From: Rhizophagus clarus
Lineage: Eukaryota; Glomeromycota; Glomeromycetes; Glomerales; Glomeraceae
DNA: 64,000 nucleotides
Direction of reading: 5' to 3'
Assembly: GCA_015698045.1 (NCBI GenBank)
Contig: BLAL01000208.1
Location: forward strand, 1 to 64,000
Part shown: in pieces, positions 35,743 to 49,550 of the stretch
How positions within the stretch are numbered: position 1 is the stretch's first letter
How the letters are laid out: every line of letters begins with the position of its first letter
Notes under the pieces: model-generated
What the model was told of the DNA's origin: nothing
The model's database searches: none
What the model saw: only the letters and a program-made list of their open reading frames with translations
Made by a program: the position numbers and the translations under genes

Positions 35743-36201
35743 ATGAAATTTAACATTCTTATGCTCCTTTGTGCCAACCTTACTGCTATTGCTTTAAGCC
35801 AGCAAATAGTAACGAAAATTCAATCATCCACCACTTTTCTTTTCTGGGCATTCAATGGTACTGATGTTGTTTTAAGCTTATAAGGCAACGTTAACTGGAC
35901 GATTGATCCTTATGATAATGGGAGCAGTTTCATCTTATCCGAGACTGGCAAATCCGTCAAATTCAATGGTTTAGGTGAACAGCTCACTATTGTAGATCGT
36001 AATAATGAAGATCCTACCCAACGTTGGATAATAACCAAACAATTTCTAGAATTTCCTGTTTTCATTTGTTCCAGCCAAAATCCTAATGCATGTGCAACAC
36101 CTGTTGAAGGAATTTTTGAAGAAGGGAAAGTTATTGCCTTTCTTGGTTCGCCTCAAGGACCTACCCTTCGACAGGAATGGGTAATACATAAAGTTGCTTA
36201 A
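35743..36201 (+). pseudogene. small secreted protein with QxW-like motifs, one in-frame TAA
   Basis: ATG at 35743 begins MKFNILMLLCANLTAIALSQQ, a typical signal peptide. The frame is open to 36201 (152 codons) except for TAA at 35881-35883, where CAA or CAG (Gln) would restore it. The mature part has TQRWIITK and RQEWVIHK, spaced like the QxW repeats of ricin-type beta-trefoil lectins, and two Cys (CSSQNPNAC). A secreted lectin-like or effector-like role is inference. If the stop is real, the product is a 46-aa peptide. Confidence 0.6.
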
Positions 36202-37139
36202 TAATTAATTCTCCTAAACGTTACTTTCATATTATGTTATTATTATATTGTATTATCATAATATTAATAAAATTAGGCTTTATTTTATACCATGTGTGTT
36301 TGTAACTGTACATCAGAAAAAATAAAAAAGTGCCTATGTTCCAACTATTTCTTAGTATTATATATTCTTTGGTCTCGAGTCGATAAAATTTGTCACATAT
36401 AATAACTTGAAATTTCAAGTAAATCTGTGTTTAATAAAAGTTATTGAAAACCATGCAAATTTGTTGCTAGGTCGTTGTCTCTGAAATATACAGGCTACGA
36501 AACTGTAAACCATATCATCGATTTTGATGACCCTCAAAATTGTTGTACTTGTGTTTGGCTAATGCCTGCCTTCTTAATAATATAGAACCTGAATATCGGA
36601 TATCACAATTTTCTACTAGCAAGAAACCCGTTTAAATGGTTACATTGACTTTTCTCAATTTATTTTTTGATATAGTTTGATCAAAGAGACTGCATCGTTT
36701 AACAATTAATACAATTCATTCTAATTCAAGACATAAAATTTGAGAAACTTCTATATCGTATTGCAAAAATGTCATATATCTGACACAATATGTAAAACTA
36801 CAAGTGCTATTATACAAAAATAAGTTTTCATTTCACATACAGTATATTTTATGTTTAATTAAGCGACATTTTGTAATATTTAATTAGATTTGGTTATATA
36901 TATAGAATATAGTGATAGTTTGCACGAATTGATCACTTGATTTATAATTTATTGGCTAAATGTCATGGTAACTTTCATAGTTCAAATACAGGAACAGAAA
37001 TAAAACGCTTTTTTTCAACGAAAGAGTATATGAAACTACCCAGATAGAGTCTTTTCTTTACAGAACATAACTCCGCGAACCTTCTAGAAGCTACTTACTT
37101 ACACCTTTTTTTTATTTTTTGTTAACAACAATAAGTTTT
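36202..37139. other. AT-rich intergenic DNA
   Basis: No supported feature. The only frames are short and low in complexity. Confidence 0.4.
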
Positions 37140-38800
37140 TTTAAACTACAACTTACGAACAAAACTAACCACTCCTCGCCCTCCATATTTACGTGAGGTA
37201 GAACACTTTTCTAAAAGAATAATACGACGGCTTCCACACCTAATGGTCCGAATGTTACCTTTACTAAAGAAATATGCCTCCTTCAACTCTTTCTTCACCC
37301 TACGCGTCTTCACCCAAAGACCTTCAATACAAACTCCCCATCGCAGTGAAGCACTTTCACGTGACCAATAGTGATCGTTGGGATTACAACTCAATGTACG
37401 AATGAAAATGCTCCAAAACTTTCCTTTTCAAAATTCCAGATTAGCGGCTGAATTTGATATCCCCCCTGAATCTACTACACGATATACCTACCATTTACAC
37501 AAATGATTTTCATTATCCTACAGACACATACACCTTCACATCCACTTCCAATTACCCTAACAAGAAATTTTGCATCTCTACCTTGGTTACCCTTTTTTCT
37601 CCTTATAACGTGTTATCTCTCGAAGGATACAGAACAAATATTTCAACTTAATTAGAAACAAAGTCTATGAACATCTTCTAATTATATCCAAACGTTTTCA
37701 GTCTACTTCTCGGGTTACCTGAACTTTTTTTAATTTTTCATATAAAAAATACAGATTTAAATTTGGCATATACGTTCCCTGCCACTACCAATTTAATGAA
37801 ACACAACATACGTTTTGCACTACTCCCTCACCTATAGTGATGTCATACTCTAATTCCACATCGCAGGTCACCTCCACAAAAATGGATTATTATCGTCAAG
37901 GATGTGTCCATCATCAGAAACACCTACATAAATTCAAAAAACAAGTGTCACTTAACATCTCGTCACCTTCAGAAGAGACGGCATCCACTTCAACATCACC
38001 TCTCTCAAAGGTTACAAATGATAAACTCTCGCACCTATGATCAATTCATAACAAATGGTTTGATAACACCATCAACACTGTCATAAGCCACTGTCATGGC
38101 GTTATATATCAAACTAAATACCAACACTTGAACTGTGAATCTTTCAACGGTTTACCTTGTAGATATATATTTTGTAAAAAGTATTTTAATCTGGCCCTTT
38201 TCCCTCCAGATTGCTACCAGACCAAAACTCAACGTAAATAAGCTAAACGTAGATCCCGCTATGATCGAAAGGCTCAAGCAATAATCAGATCAGCTTATCA
38301 CTCCCGCAAATTTCCTGGGCATAATACCATTAATTTAGCTGCCAAAGTCTCGCAGTACCTAAGTCCTTATAATAAAACTTTTTATAAAGTGATCAAGCAT
38401 CTACCTCTATCATGTTTAAGGAGGAACCCAGACGCCTTACCTTATATCCAAACTAGGGGACACATTATCGCTTAGGACAAACACATTATCCTGTCAACAA
38501 AAAACCTAAATTCCCAATCCAAATGATCTTACTAACTTCAACCCCATCCCAGATGAACTTCTTACTGAGGATTGTAAAGACAAATTAGCTGAGATTTTAC
38601 CCTTCATACTACGCCATCACATATTTAACAATTCAGGCACGATTGAATTTCCCTTTGGATTTCCCTGATGTCCGCTGCTGGCAGGGGTTTAGTTTTTACA
38701 TGATGTAGTTAATAGATTTATTTTCATAGATTATAGTTTAGTTTTTCTACGATTTGTAATTACACAAGTTGGTCTTTAATATTAAATAAATAAATAAATA
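37140..38800 (+). pseudogene. degraded retroelement-like coding remnant with AAAT tail
   Basis: The base composition is less AT-rich than the surroundings and several frames give protein-like fragments (NSRLAAEFDIPPESTTRYTY, then KRRSRYDRKAQAIIRSAYHS, then AKVSQYLSPYNKTFYKVI) broken by many stops and shifts. The stretch ends near 38790 with (TAAA)n. A 3' microsatellite tail and this type of remnant suggest a LINE, but I see no reverse transcriptase motif. Confidence 0.4.
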
Positions 38801-39069
38801 GTTCAAATACAGCCAATCAATGAACGAGTATTGCATTAATGATGAAGAAAAGTCATAAAAAATAAATTATTTTTTCCATAATATTAGTTTTTTTTTTACA
38901 AATTTTCCTATCTTAAATATCTTCAGAATTACTATGCTACAGTTTTAAACCTTTCCTTTCTTGTAATGGTGTTCCAATTAAGCCAAAAGAATTAATTTCT
39001 TTATGAATAATTTAAAAAATTCAACAGCTTTAACAACTTATGATTATTGAAAATATATCTGCTTTGACT

Positions 39070-39235
39070 ATAATTGTCACCCATATTAGTGGGATTGGGA
39101 GAATCCCATATCCCATTCTCCATTCCATATCCCATTATTCCATCCCATTTACCATAATCCATTCCAATCCCAAATCACTCCCAAATACCAATCCCATCCC
39201 ATTCCAAATCCCAAATCCCATCCCATATCCCCATT
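39070..39235. repeat. (TCCCA)n-rich degenerate satellite
   Basis: About 165 bases built from irregular TCCCAT/ATTCCA units. The sequence TTAGTGGGATTGGGA occurs just before it (39086) and again at 39546, which suggests the two ends of one small element or a dispersed repeat. Confidence 0.6.
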
Positions 39236-39603
39236 AATTTTTTTTTTCATTGCTAAAAAAAAAAATTTTTTTTTTATTATAAAAACATATATTTTTTACT
39301 ACAAATTTTTTTTTATAATACTAAAACTAAATTTTTTTCTAAAAAAAATAAATCAAATAAAAAAATTAATTTCAGCGAAATATATAATGCTGGTCAATTT
39401 ATTTGTATCTCATGATGTTATATAAATTTCCAAAAAGGAAATTTTGTTCCCAATAAAATTGTCACATTATGGTTACATCAGTTTTAAAATATGGAAATTT
39501 GTCCCATAGATCACTTGATTCCAGCCAGATTTAAATGCTTCGTCTTAGTGGGATTGGGATTTGGGACTGGTTTGGGATTTTAAATGGGTGGAAAATAGCA
39601 TTT

Positions 39604-40022
39604 GTTTTTTGTGTGCCAGGTTTGTGACATAGCCAACAGATTGTGACGCAACAAAATTATAAAGAAAAAAAATTTTTTTAACAACATATAATCTAAAAAT
39701 TATTAGATAAATGTAATTTTGGCTGCTCTTCAAGCTTACTTAGAGCGATAAAGGCAATTTTAAATATCATTATTAACTTATTTAACAAAAACCTTTCTTT
39801 CACGAAATCCATTTTTGAAATGATCGACAAAGACGGTAAAATCAATAATTTATCATATGTAAAGTCAAAATTGGCATTCAAAACCTTCTTCCAAATCCTA
39901 AGTAAATTTGCAAAGCAGGTGAAATTACATCCACAGTACGTTTGAAAACTTTATGTAAAAGAAAAAAAATCTAATGATGTTTTTTTAAATTTACTGAGCC
40001 ACGAACCTGGCACACAAAAAAG
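39604..40022. mobile_element. ~420-bp element with GTGTGCCAGGTTTGTG inverted ends
   Basis: TTTTTTGTGTGCCAGGTTTG at the left is repeated inverted as ACGAACCTGGCACACAAAAAA at the right (one mismatch). Inside, a minus-strand stretch (39881-39700) reads NANFDFTYDKLLILPSLSI and may be a fragment of a coding sequence. Family unknown. Confidence 0.6.
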
Positions 40023-40501
40023 AGGAGCTGAAAAGTATAGTTCTGACGAATATCTCACACAATAATAAACTTATAACTTTATAAAATAATTCATCGTTGA
40101 CATTTGATGATTTGTTCACAAAATTTACAGGAATTTATAATTTTATTCCTTCATAAATTGGGATTGTAAAATTTTTAAATTTTGAAATATGTGATCTATT
40201 TTAAAATAATGCCATATCCAAAACTGATTTATGAGAAAAAAACTTTAAAAGATTCATACAGAAGAAAAGAACTTAACATTACATATTCACTTTTTTAATT
40301 TGCACTTACTGTACACTAACAAAAAGTTAAGGATTGTAAACAGGTCAAAATTGTTAATATAGTATCATATAATGTATTTAAAATATCTTCAAGTTTAATA
40401 GGACTAAAAGAAACAAATAATTGGTATGAAAATATCAGCGCTCCTTCCTTATTTATTTTATGGTCCTGGTTTGGTACAAACAATTTAATGAATAGTTATT
40501 G

Positions 40502-40605
40502 CTCAGTCATTAGGAATAATACGAGGACCAATAGAAATTAATGCTACTAATACTGGCTTCAATATCAGATCAATATTGGATTTCATATAAAAGTACCATC
40601 CCACA
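40502..40605 (+). repeat. dispersed repeat, copy A
   Basis: TTAGGAATAAT, then ACCAATAGAAATTAATGC and TACTAATACTGGCTTCAATAT, closely match 59133-59217. Copy A ends against the T-rich tract. The conserved block is open in both copies as PIEINATNT, so it may derive from a coding sequence. Confidence 0.7.
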
Positions 40606-40626
40606 TATTCCTAATACTCTGGACGA

Positions 40627-41120
<494 letters not shown>

Positions 41121-41407
41121 TAATGACATTTATTGGATAGAGATGTTAGAATATAATGTGAAATAGGTCAGATGATATTTTGTCACTATTCAATAATTAA
41201 CATTTGTGTAGTAGAATCCAGAACTATATATATAAAGGTAAAGTGCGGCATTATCATTAGCTCCACACATTTATTCAATTTTATTCTATTCAATAAAGAT
41301 AATGCCAGAAAACATTTAAAAAGGCAATAAATTCTAGCTGACATTATCTATAAAAGGAAAGAGCTACAAAACTACATAATCGTTAAGTCAATATCTTCAC
41401 TACCTAA

Positions 41408-41479
41408 GGCTCCATGGTCTAGTAGTATGATTCTCGCTTTGGGTGCGAGAGGTCGTGGGTTCAATTCCCGCTGGAGCCC
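41408..41479 (+). tRNA. tRNA-Pro (anticodon UGG)
   Basis: The acceptor stem pairs GGCTCCA with TGGAGCC. The anticodon arm is TCTCGC-TTTGGGT-GCGAGA with anticodon TGG. The T arm is GTGGG-TTCAATT-CCCGC. Box A (TGGTCTAGTAGTA) and box B (GGTTCAATTCC) of the internal polymerase III promoter are good. There is no intron. The sequence is very close to the usual eukaryotic tRNA-Pro. Confidence 0.97.
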
Positions 41480-41484
41480 CAAAA

Positions 41485-41491
41485 TTTTTTT
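41485..41491 (+). terminator. polymerase III terminator of tRNA-Pro
   Basis: A run of seven T starts six bases after the tRNA 3' end. Confidence 0.8.
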
Positions 41492-42320
41492 CGCGCTAAG
41501 GAAAATTATCACGTGATTGTAAATCCGTGTTTGTAGATCACTGATTTTACAATATGCCATTGTTCGCAGTAATTAATCTCTAAATTATAAAGTTCAAATA
41601 ATACTGATTTAAATTTTATTTGATAAATGTCTAAAAGAGATAGATGAATCCATAGAACAAAATATACGAGCAATATTAGCAATAAAATTTGACGTGTAAA
41701 ATATCAAGTTATTCTTATGTAACATACGAATAACGGTATACTAATAGGTAAGCATAATAATCGTTATTCGTTACATTATTTTTCGGGTTCCTCTACTCTC
41801 ATGTTTTAATACATTTTAAAGTATTAATTATTAACATATATTATTTGTAATATTATATATTGTATAACAATAAATCATAAAATCATAATGCTTTCATGGA
41901 ATCTAAGATCGTACGCAATGATTTCATATGCAAACAATTCGGTTGTTTTTCGTTTAAATAAAATTTGTAGTGTGATGTTCATCTACCAATAATATAGTAT
42001 ATCAATATATTTATTGTTTACAACATATTATACTAATTAATGACGGATTATTAACCCTAAATACTATCTAATATTAAATTTTGGACAATTTAAAAATTTA
42101 AAAATGGCCAAAACATTATCATAGCTAATACACGTATTTTTAAATAATTACATGAACTTTTTAAAAATACATTTAAAGACGATTATATTATCATTATTTT
42201 GCACTTTACGTTCACGTATAAAATATACAATATATGTACACATATATGCACGATTCTAATCTCTTAACTTCTTTTTCTTTAAATAATTCAACATGTGTAT
42301 GCGATATTGATTTGTGATCT
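41492..42320. other. AT-rich intergenic DNA
   Basis: No gene, RNA or repeat supported. Confidence 0.4.
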
Positions 42321-42684
42321 GTGTTCAATTTTTTTTTCGATACCAGAACTTCTATTCTCAAATGTGAACTCGTTCAACGTCAACACATTCCAAGGGCTCA
42401 AATAGTATATTTTAGAACAAACTTTCTCACACAGTTACTTTTATTTAACGAACGCCAGATTCCTTTTTTGTGCAGATCCTTTGTAATTGACTCGTGGATC
42501 ACGAATTAATTATTGACGACTAAGATATTTGTGCAACATGGTGATTTGGCTTATTCACATGAATATGATGACCAATCCACATTGCTTTTAATAGACAATA
42601 GATATTCTCGTATTATCGTTTATCAGAAAATTACTCAAACTAGAACGAGCATCGGGGAAATGTCCTATCTTTCTTTCAGTAAAT
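42321..42684 (+). other. possible coding relic, unrecognised
   Basis: One frame runs 121 codons with a single internal TAA at about 42507-42509. The second half reads HGDLAYSHEYDDQSTLLLID and is less AT-biased than chance frames nearby. It could be an exon pair or a pseudogene; no family recognised. Confidence 0.25.
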
Positions 42685-44745
42685 AGATTATAATGTATCC
42701 CCATTTAGCAAAATTAAATCTTATTACATAGTTATTATTTAAGCAACTTTTGTAATTTTTTCCGTCTTGTTTATAAAGTTAAAGTTAATAAACAATATAT
42801 ATTCTAAGTTCTGAATATAATGCAAAATAACAATTTTTATAATAAATATTTACTTTTCAAAGGTTCGATCGTTATATATGTAAAGTTGTGAAAATCGAGT
42901 GAAATTAATATTTAAAAGTTGCGATATAAAAATATATGTGAACAATTTTTAATCTTTTGTAAAGGTAAATTTAAAAGCATACAAATTTATTGTATTAAAA
43001 AAAAATTTACGAAGTCGTCTTAGCGAAATTTTTTTTCTTTTTTTTTTATTATTAAAATCAGCCTTTAGTAGCACAAGTCTTGATAATACAAAAATAAATA
43101 ATCAAAGTAGAAAAGATTGAAAAAAAAAATTATATGTAACATATTTGTATAACAGATATATTTTTTAAAAGTATTAACTTGTAATTTTTTTTTTATATGT
43201 ATAACATATTTTTTTATATATGGTTTTTTCATATTATGCAAAAGCCATACGCTAATGATTAAGTTATTTTTATTTGATAATAATTTTTGCAATGATAAAA
43301 TGTTTATTAATTACATAAATTTAAATATTTATAACTTTGCATATAATAATTAATATTATAAATAATACAAAGCATCCTAAAAATAAATGATTCGAAAAGA
43401 TTGATGAGATGATTTATTTTATCATATGCAAAATAAAATAAGGGGACGATATTTTTTTATAGTTATCATTAATAAAAAAAAAAATTTTTTAAGTGTTGCG
43501 TTTAAGAAAATCCAATTTTGTTTAAATTTAGTATGTTGTAAAGATGTACACAACATGAAATTTCCTGAGTCATCAGCCAGATTTGTGTTACATCATCTTT
43601 TTGGTTTAGTGTATCTTTAGGTTTGCGCTAAACAACAATAAAAAGTAACGTTCTTCTAATTGTTAAGAAAACCATTTTAAACTATTAAAGGTAGTTCACT
43701 TCTTGTTTTTAGAAGTTGATCAATCGGGTAAATTTTTAAACTGAAGAGAAGTTTTTTTCCGGATAACCCGAACGTCAAAATTACTGGGTAAATATTTTAA
43801 CTAATAAGATCGACCAAATGATTAACACGGTCATTCTATAAGGTCTGACATATAGCCTGGTCTCATGATTCGTTCGGTCTAGATGCCTATAATAACGATA
43901 ATGTGACACTACTGATTGAATGCAATCAAATGCAACTTCCTCTTAAAATATATAAATTAAAAGATAATATCTTAATATAGATATAAACAAACATTACGTT
44001 TCATATTATTATTCTAATGATATAATGTGATGTACTTTGACGATCCTTAAAAAAAAAATAATTTTCTTTTATGTCAGTAAATAAATACAATAGGAAAAAA
44101 ATAATCTCGAAGCTTTATCATTTGATGATGTTGTGTTGTTGCGTTACACATAAATCAACGCTGCATATAACTGATATAAATTATCTTATAAAAAATATTT
44201 TTGTCATAATAATCATTTTACAATAAAAAAAATTTGGTGAAACCGAAAATTCTCTTTCGAATGGAAGAACAAATTAGTTAAGGTGCCACAAAAAAATTAT
44301 TTTTTTTTATCCGACATTTTTTTCATTTAAAATTAAAATGTCCGTGCCACATTGCCACATGCGTAAAATTAATTTATATTTAAAAAAAAAAAAATTGGCA
44401 ACTATAATTCCCAAAAAAAAAAAAAAATTTAATCTGTGATAGGTTTTCCACTAATCACTAATTAATTATAATGAACTCCTCCTATTATACATATTATACA
44501 ACTATTCATGCAACCTTTGGTTTTGTGGTGAATTAAAAATTATATCAATGAATGAAACCTGTATCTAACGCGCATAAAATGTATCTACTCATTGAAATAT
44601 TTTATTACATAATGTTGAGATAATATATTTGAATTATAATAAAACACAAATAAAAACAAAAAAAAATGTTGCACAATGATTAAATAGTCTAGGTTTTTCT
44701 TTACTTAATCAAAGAAAGAGTACATGCAGTTCATTCTGAAGCCAC
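42685..44745. other. AT-rich intergenic DNA
   Basis: No supported gene. Short frames at 43065-43292 and 43426-43620 are low in complexity and probably chance. Confidence 0.4.
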
Positions 44746-44754
44746 TATATAAAA
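44746..44754 (+). promoter_or_regulatory. TATA box upstream of the receptor gene
   Basis: TATATAAAA lies ~175 bases before the ATG at 44928. The distance allows a 5' untranslated leader. Confidence 0.45.
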
Positions 44755-44927
44755 GTAAGTAATTTAATGAAATTTTGGTTTTTAGCGCGGGTCCCTTCTT
44801 TTCGTGCGATTCGTATCGATTTAATATATACATTCTCTTAAATTTTTATAGTAACCGTAATTGCTCCATATTCGCGCCACATATATATTCCATTTACCTC
44901 TTTTGTCTCTTCATTCCGTTTATAAAA

Positions 44928-46516
44928 ATGAGCCTTTTATCAAATTCAATTCGTTTTATTACTTTAATTTCATCGTTTCTTCTTGAGATACCATTAAGTA
45001 GCGCATATAGTTCACCGAGTGAATTTTCTCGTGGTATCAAGTCCGATTTTTATATAGTGACAATTATTCCTTTAACATTAAACACATTGAATTTGGTTGG
45101 AAGCGCTTATATATTTTATCGTAAGTAATTTGAATTCGATTTTTTTTTCCGAATTTTGATCGTCATTTTTAACGCAAAAAGGGTAAAATAAATTTAAGGC
45201 ACATATTTACGATGGAAATTTGATTATGATAAACTTGATTCATTATCGATTAGATTTCCATTCTACATAGCAATTACGGGTAAATATAAATAAATATGTA
45301 TATGTATGTTATATGTGTGTGTATATATATAATAATTAGTTGTATTTTTTGATATTTAGATTTTTTGTTCTCAATAGTAATCTTAACCGATTTTGTAAGT
45401 AAAATAATGTTTGCGTCTGATTTTTTTTTTTTTTTTTTAAAAAAAAACTGATCATGTACTTTTTTATAGTCATATACTGCGTCGAACGCATCAGATTTAT
45501 CAACAGGTGAAGATATTGTATGGCCAACACCATATTGTGCAATTATTGGATTTTTTAATACCTCTTTCACTCTGTTAAATATGTTATTGGTAAAAAGAAA
45601 AATAATAATTTTTTTAAACGAGTTAAAATTTCTTTCATTCTTAATCGTTTTGATTTCACTTATTTTTATAGGTTGGAGGCATATCTGTCACGACTTGGTT
45701 AAGGGTCGTACAAGAGTATTATTTTGATTTGGGAAAATATGATTATAAAGTTTGGTTTCCGATCTGTTTTCTGTCATTCATTATTCCTCTAATTTCGGTA
45801 CACGATTTTGGTCCTCAAGTTTATTGGTAAGTTATGTATAAATAATTACGTTGCGTCATAATACGTCATCTGATTGTCTGTATATCACTTTCTTATTAAG
45901 GTGCGGAATTGAAGATAATAATAATTCATTGATATCAACATTCTTGTTAATCATAATTCTTATTACATTATTTGCTATTGTATTTTGTTATACGCACATA
46001 TTAAAATTAATTCATGACGCCAAGGATGATTCATCCATTGAAAATTCAGAGATGAATGAAGAACGACGTAATAATATCGAAAAAAAGATCTTAAAGAAAG
46101 TATCGGCCTACATTTTTGTCTTCATCTTACAATATATACCTCTCATGTTATCTGATATTTTCAAATTATTGAAGGTAATCTTTAAATTTCGGTTCGAAAA
46201 TAAATTTGGAAATGAAAAAAAGAAAAAAAAAAATAAATATTAAATTTCTTCTTTAATTTTTGTAGGTTGAATTTATTTTATTTAACGCCTTAAGTCTTTC
46301 AGGTAAAACAAAAAAAAAAGATATTTTTTTTTCACTTTCCTTTCTTATAATACCTCTTCTAATACAAAAATAATTTTTTTAGCCATTAGTATTGGTGGAA
46401 TAAGCAACTTATATCAATATATACGTAACGAAAAATTTTTATTAGTACATCGGGATAATGATTCTTCAAATAATATTAATCTTGAAGAAAGAGAACGGAC
46501 AAAAAGTGTTGATTAA
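44928..46516 (+). CDS. seven-transmembrane receptor-like protein (GPCR, cAMP-receptor-like), 7 exons
   Basis: Exons 44928-45120, 45360-45394, 45470-45589, 45672-45826, 45901-46174, 46266-46302 and 46383-46516 join into 948 nt, 315 aa, with every junction GT...AG and the phases matching. Hydrophobic helices appear at DFYIVTIIPLTLNTLNLVG, HFLFSIVILTDF, GFFNTSFTLLNMLLVGGI, VWFPICFLSFIIPLIS, STFLLIIILITLFAIVFC, AYIFVFILQYIPLML and FILFNALSLSAISIGG. VYWCGIED between helices 4 and 5 recalls the Trp-Cys region of cAMP-receptor-like fungal GPCRs. The loop between helices 5 and 6 is charged and the C-tail is short. Ligand unknown. A 35-nt mini-exon (exon 2) is easily missed by gene finders. Confidence 0.82.
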
Positions 46517-49500
46517 ATTTTTTTTTTCTTTGAATTCTAAGTTTTATGTTGAAGATAAAAAATTATATATTGATTATATAATGTTTTATTTTATTTTTTC
46601 TTTTTATATAAATTTAATTTTAAATAGCGGAAGATTTTAAGCTTTTATTTAATTAAGCTATCTAATTCTAAGATAATAATTTTTTTTTAAAAAAAAAATT
46701 GTAATTATAAGTTCTTACTTTTTATTGTAATTAATAATAAACAGGCTCTTATATGGTCATTGGCGTCAAGATTAGATAAATAGGGATAACAGCAGCAAAT
46801 GAGTACTGACCGCAGCTTAGAGGTTTGAAATAGCGATAGACTACATTTGAACTTCGTTTCAAAAAAAAAAAAAAAAAAAAAAAATAATAATAATTCATTA
46901 TTTTGTTTATTTTTTATAGATAGAAAAAAATGTAATAATTAACGTTCCAAATACTTACATATTTTTATCGGTCAATAGGTTCAAGAGATTTGTTTGAACA
47001 GGATTCGGCTCCAAACTGCGGTTAACCGGTTTTAACCCGACCCGATATAGGCAATTAGAAATAAAGTAAATACCCTAACGGCCCTACCTAATTGCCGTAC
47101 TATTCATAATGCCGGCCATGATCAGCAATTGACATAAATCACACATAAATGACATAATGCAGTCATCGGGTTGTTTTCCGGCTGACACTAATTATAATTC
47201 CGGCTAGCACTATGCATTTATGCATTTCCGGTTCGGGTATAATTTCAGGCTCTGAGATATTATTGGGGAACATGTTTCACAGATACAGTATATGTAATAG
47301 TACTAAATAAATAATTTACAGTCTGTTCACCACTGGTTCACCTTTTAACGAATATTTTGTTCAGGAAAATCGGACTTTCGTTATAAGAAAATAGAAAATG
47401 ATAAAATTCGTTAACATATTAAATGGGAAAACCTGTTATTGACTGGTATGATACATATAAAACGCATGTCACAAAATATTCGTTATATTTTTGAAAAAAA
47501 AAAATTCGGTATACGTTATAACGCGTGTCATTCAGCTATTGTATATAGTATGTATTATGCGTTCAAAGATCTATTGGGTTTAAATGATAAATGCTAATGG
47601 TGTACAACCAAAAATTAAATACTAGCGGCTATACCTATAAACCGTACTGTACGGTTAGCTAAACTGTAATGTACAAAGTGTTAACAACCAATCATATTTA
47701 TTGTATGAAAAATTAAAAAAGTGAAGCACCTTACGCACCTGTCTATTTACATAACAAGACCAGATATTGATAAAGTATATGAAATTTTAATACTTGCTAT
47801 TGGTTTACTATTAAATTTCAGATTATAAATGTCACTTTTTAGGTTAAATTGCGAGATTTGTATTCAGATTCTTAGTTTTATCTAAACACCGCTCAGCCTT
47901 TTCGCAGCAAGTTACGGTACATTCCGATATCTGCCTAGTAAGGTTTCGTTATTGTCACTTTCAAAATGATTGATTTTGCGAAAATGGATGAAAAAAAAAA
48001 ATCAAATTCGATGCAACCCGGATAATTTCTAGATGAAGCAAAGACAAAAAAAAAAAAAAACAAATACAGAAAAATATAAAAACATAAAACAATTTTTGTT
48101 CGGAAGTTGTCTGGGTTATATCTAGAAAATATTGGGAACCTTTTTTTTCATTCCACTACCATAAATTCGACCATTGTGAAAACGGCAATAATAAAGGAGT
48201 AAACATCGTCGATTTTTATCATGTCATATTGTTAATTGAATTATTGTATTTAAAAAGTTCGAAAAAATCCATTTGTATACTTTCGTTTTCATAAATGTTA
48301 ATACATGATTGTGAATTCATGGACCTATTTAGAATATGTGAATCACCACTCAGATCTCACGGCACATAAAAAACTCAATATTTTTTCTCTCAGTTTTCAT
48401 GCTTATCGGATATTTTACAAATTAATAGGAAATAATTTGGAGGCATTTAAACACAAGTATAAAAATAAAATTCCAGCTACTAGAAAATAAATTTATCACC
48501 GAACTAACCTACTAATCCCCGAAAATAGCACGTACTATATTAATTTTTTATACTGTATTTTAACAATTATTATTTAATCTTTGAGGAAATGTTAGATTCT
48601 TGAGATTCTCAAGTTATTCGTAAAATTTTTACAAGGATCGCAATAATTTCGTGTATACTATTATTAGGCCTGTTCTGATTGATTGGATTTTTGGTCGGTT
48701 TTTATTGAGTGATGAAATTGTGCAACTTGATCAGTGACCCGATTTTACCGACCTACAAAAAAGTAGGATTTTTTTATCACAATTCCTTGATTGATCACAT
48801 GCATTCGATCATTTGATCGATAATTTCAATGATCAAATTTTGTTGAAAATTGCACATTCTTTACCATATTTTGTTTTAAATTTAACCTACTTTACTATGT
48901 TTTATATTAATTTATAAATTTATTACAATTCAATGTATTTTTATACAAAAATTAAAAAAATTGGAACATTTCTTCTCCTTTCGCATATACATTTGAAATT
49001 GTATCTCTAGTCTATTTATTCATGCGTCGTATTTTCATGATCGATTTGGATAAGTTTGAACGATCAAATCTGTCAATCTTAATCGATCAAAAGTTAGTTC
49101 AATTTTAATTGAGACCAATATTGTGTCCAATCATTGATTGAATTAATCAACGGTCGATGTTATTGCCGTTTTCAAAAGATTTTGACGTAACACAAATTTT
49201 TTAAGCCATACCGATCACAATTTTTTCGCGTATATGAAACGTAAAATTTTTAATAAAAATATTTGATTTTTTTTAGATATTTCGGTTTACGGGTCCTTTA
49301 CATACTACATATTATTAACTTAGAGTCCTATACTAAAGAAAATACCATATTTTTATCGTTTAACTTAGCGATCATACTTTAAATCACACTTTAAATCACA
49401 CTTCGGATCACACTTTAGATCACAATTCTTAAATTTTAATTTTTTGAGTAAGTGTGAAGAGCTATCAGTGAAAATTTAGGGTGGCGAGTGGTGTATTTAT

Positions 49501-49550
49501 TTTGTGATAGCTATGAAGTACAGGAGATTAAAACTTAGTACAACAACAAT
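46517..49550. other. AT-rich intergenic DNA with transposon-like fragments
   Basis: No gene supported. It contains an A run at 46861-46884, a pair AACGAATATTTTGT (about 47348) and ACAAAATATTCGTTA (about 47470) in inverted orientation, a GATCGAT/TTGATCG-rich stretch at 48680-49150 like hAT subterminal DNA, and a short tandem array of ATCACACTTTAA units at 49370-49430. Confidence 0.45.

Noticed and set aside
41372..41560. Minus-strand frame over the tRNA-Pro
   Set aside because: Overlaps the tRNA completely and has no protein signature.
45274..45570. Minus-strand frames across the receptor gene
   Set aside because: They overlap exons whose splice phases all agree on the plus strand.
46781..46792. 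I-SceI-like homing site (TAGGGATAACAG)
   Set aside because: Only the first 12 of 18 bases match, and there is no homing endonuclease or intron nearby.
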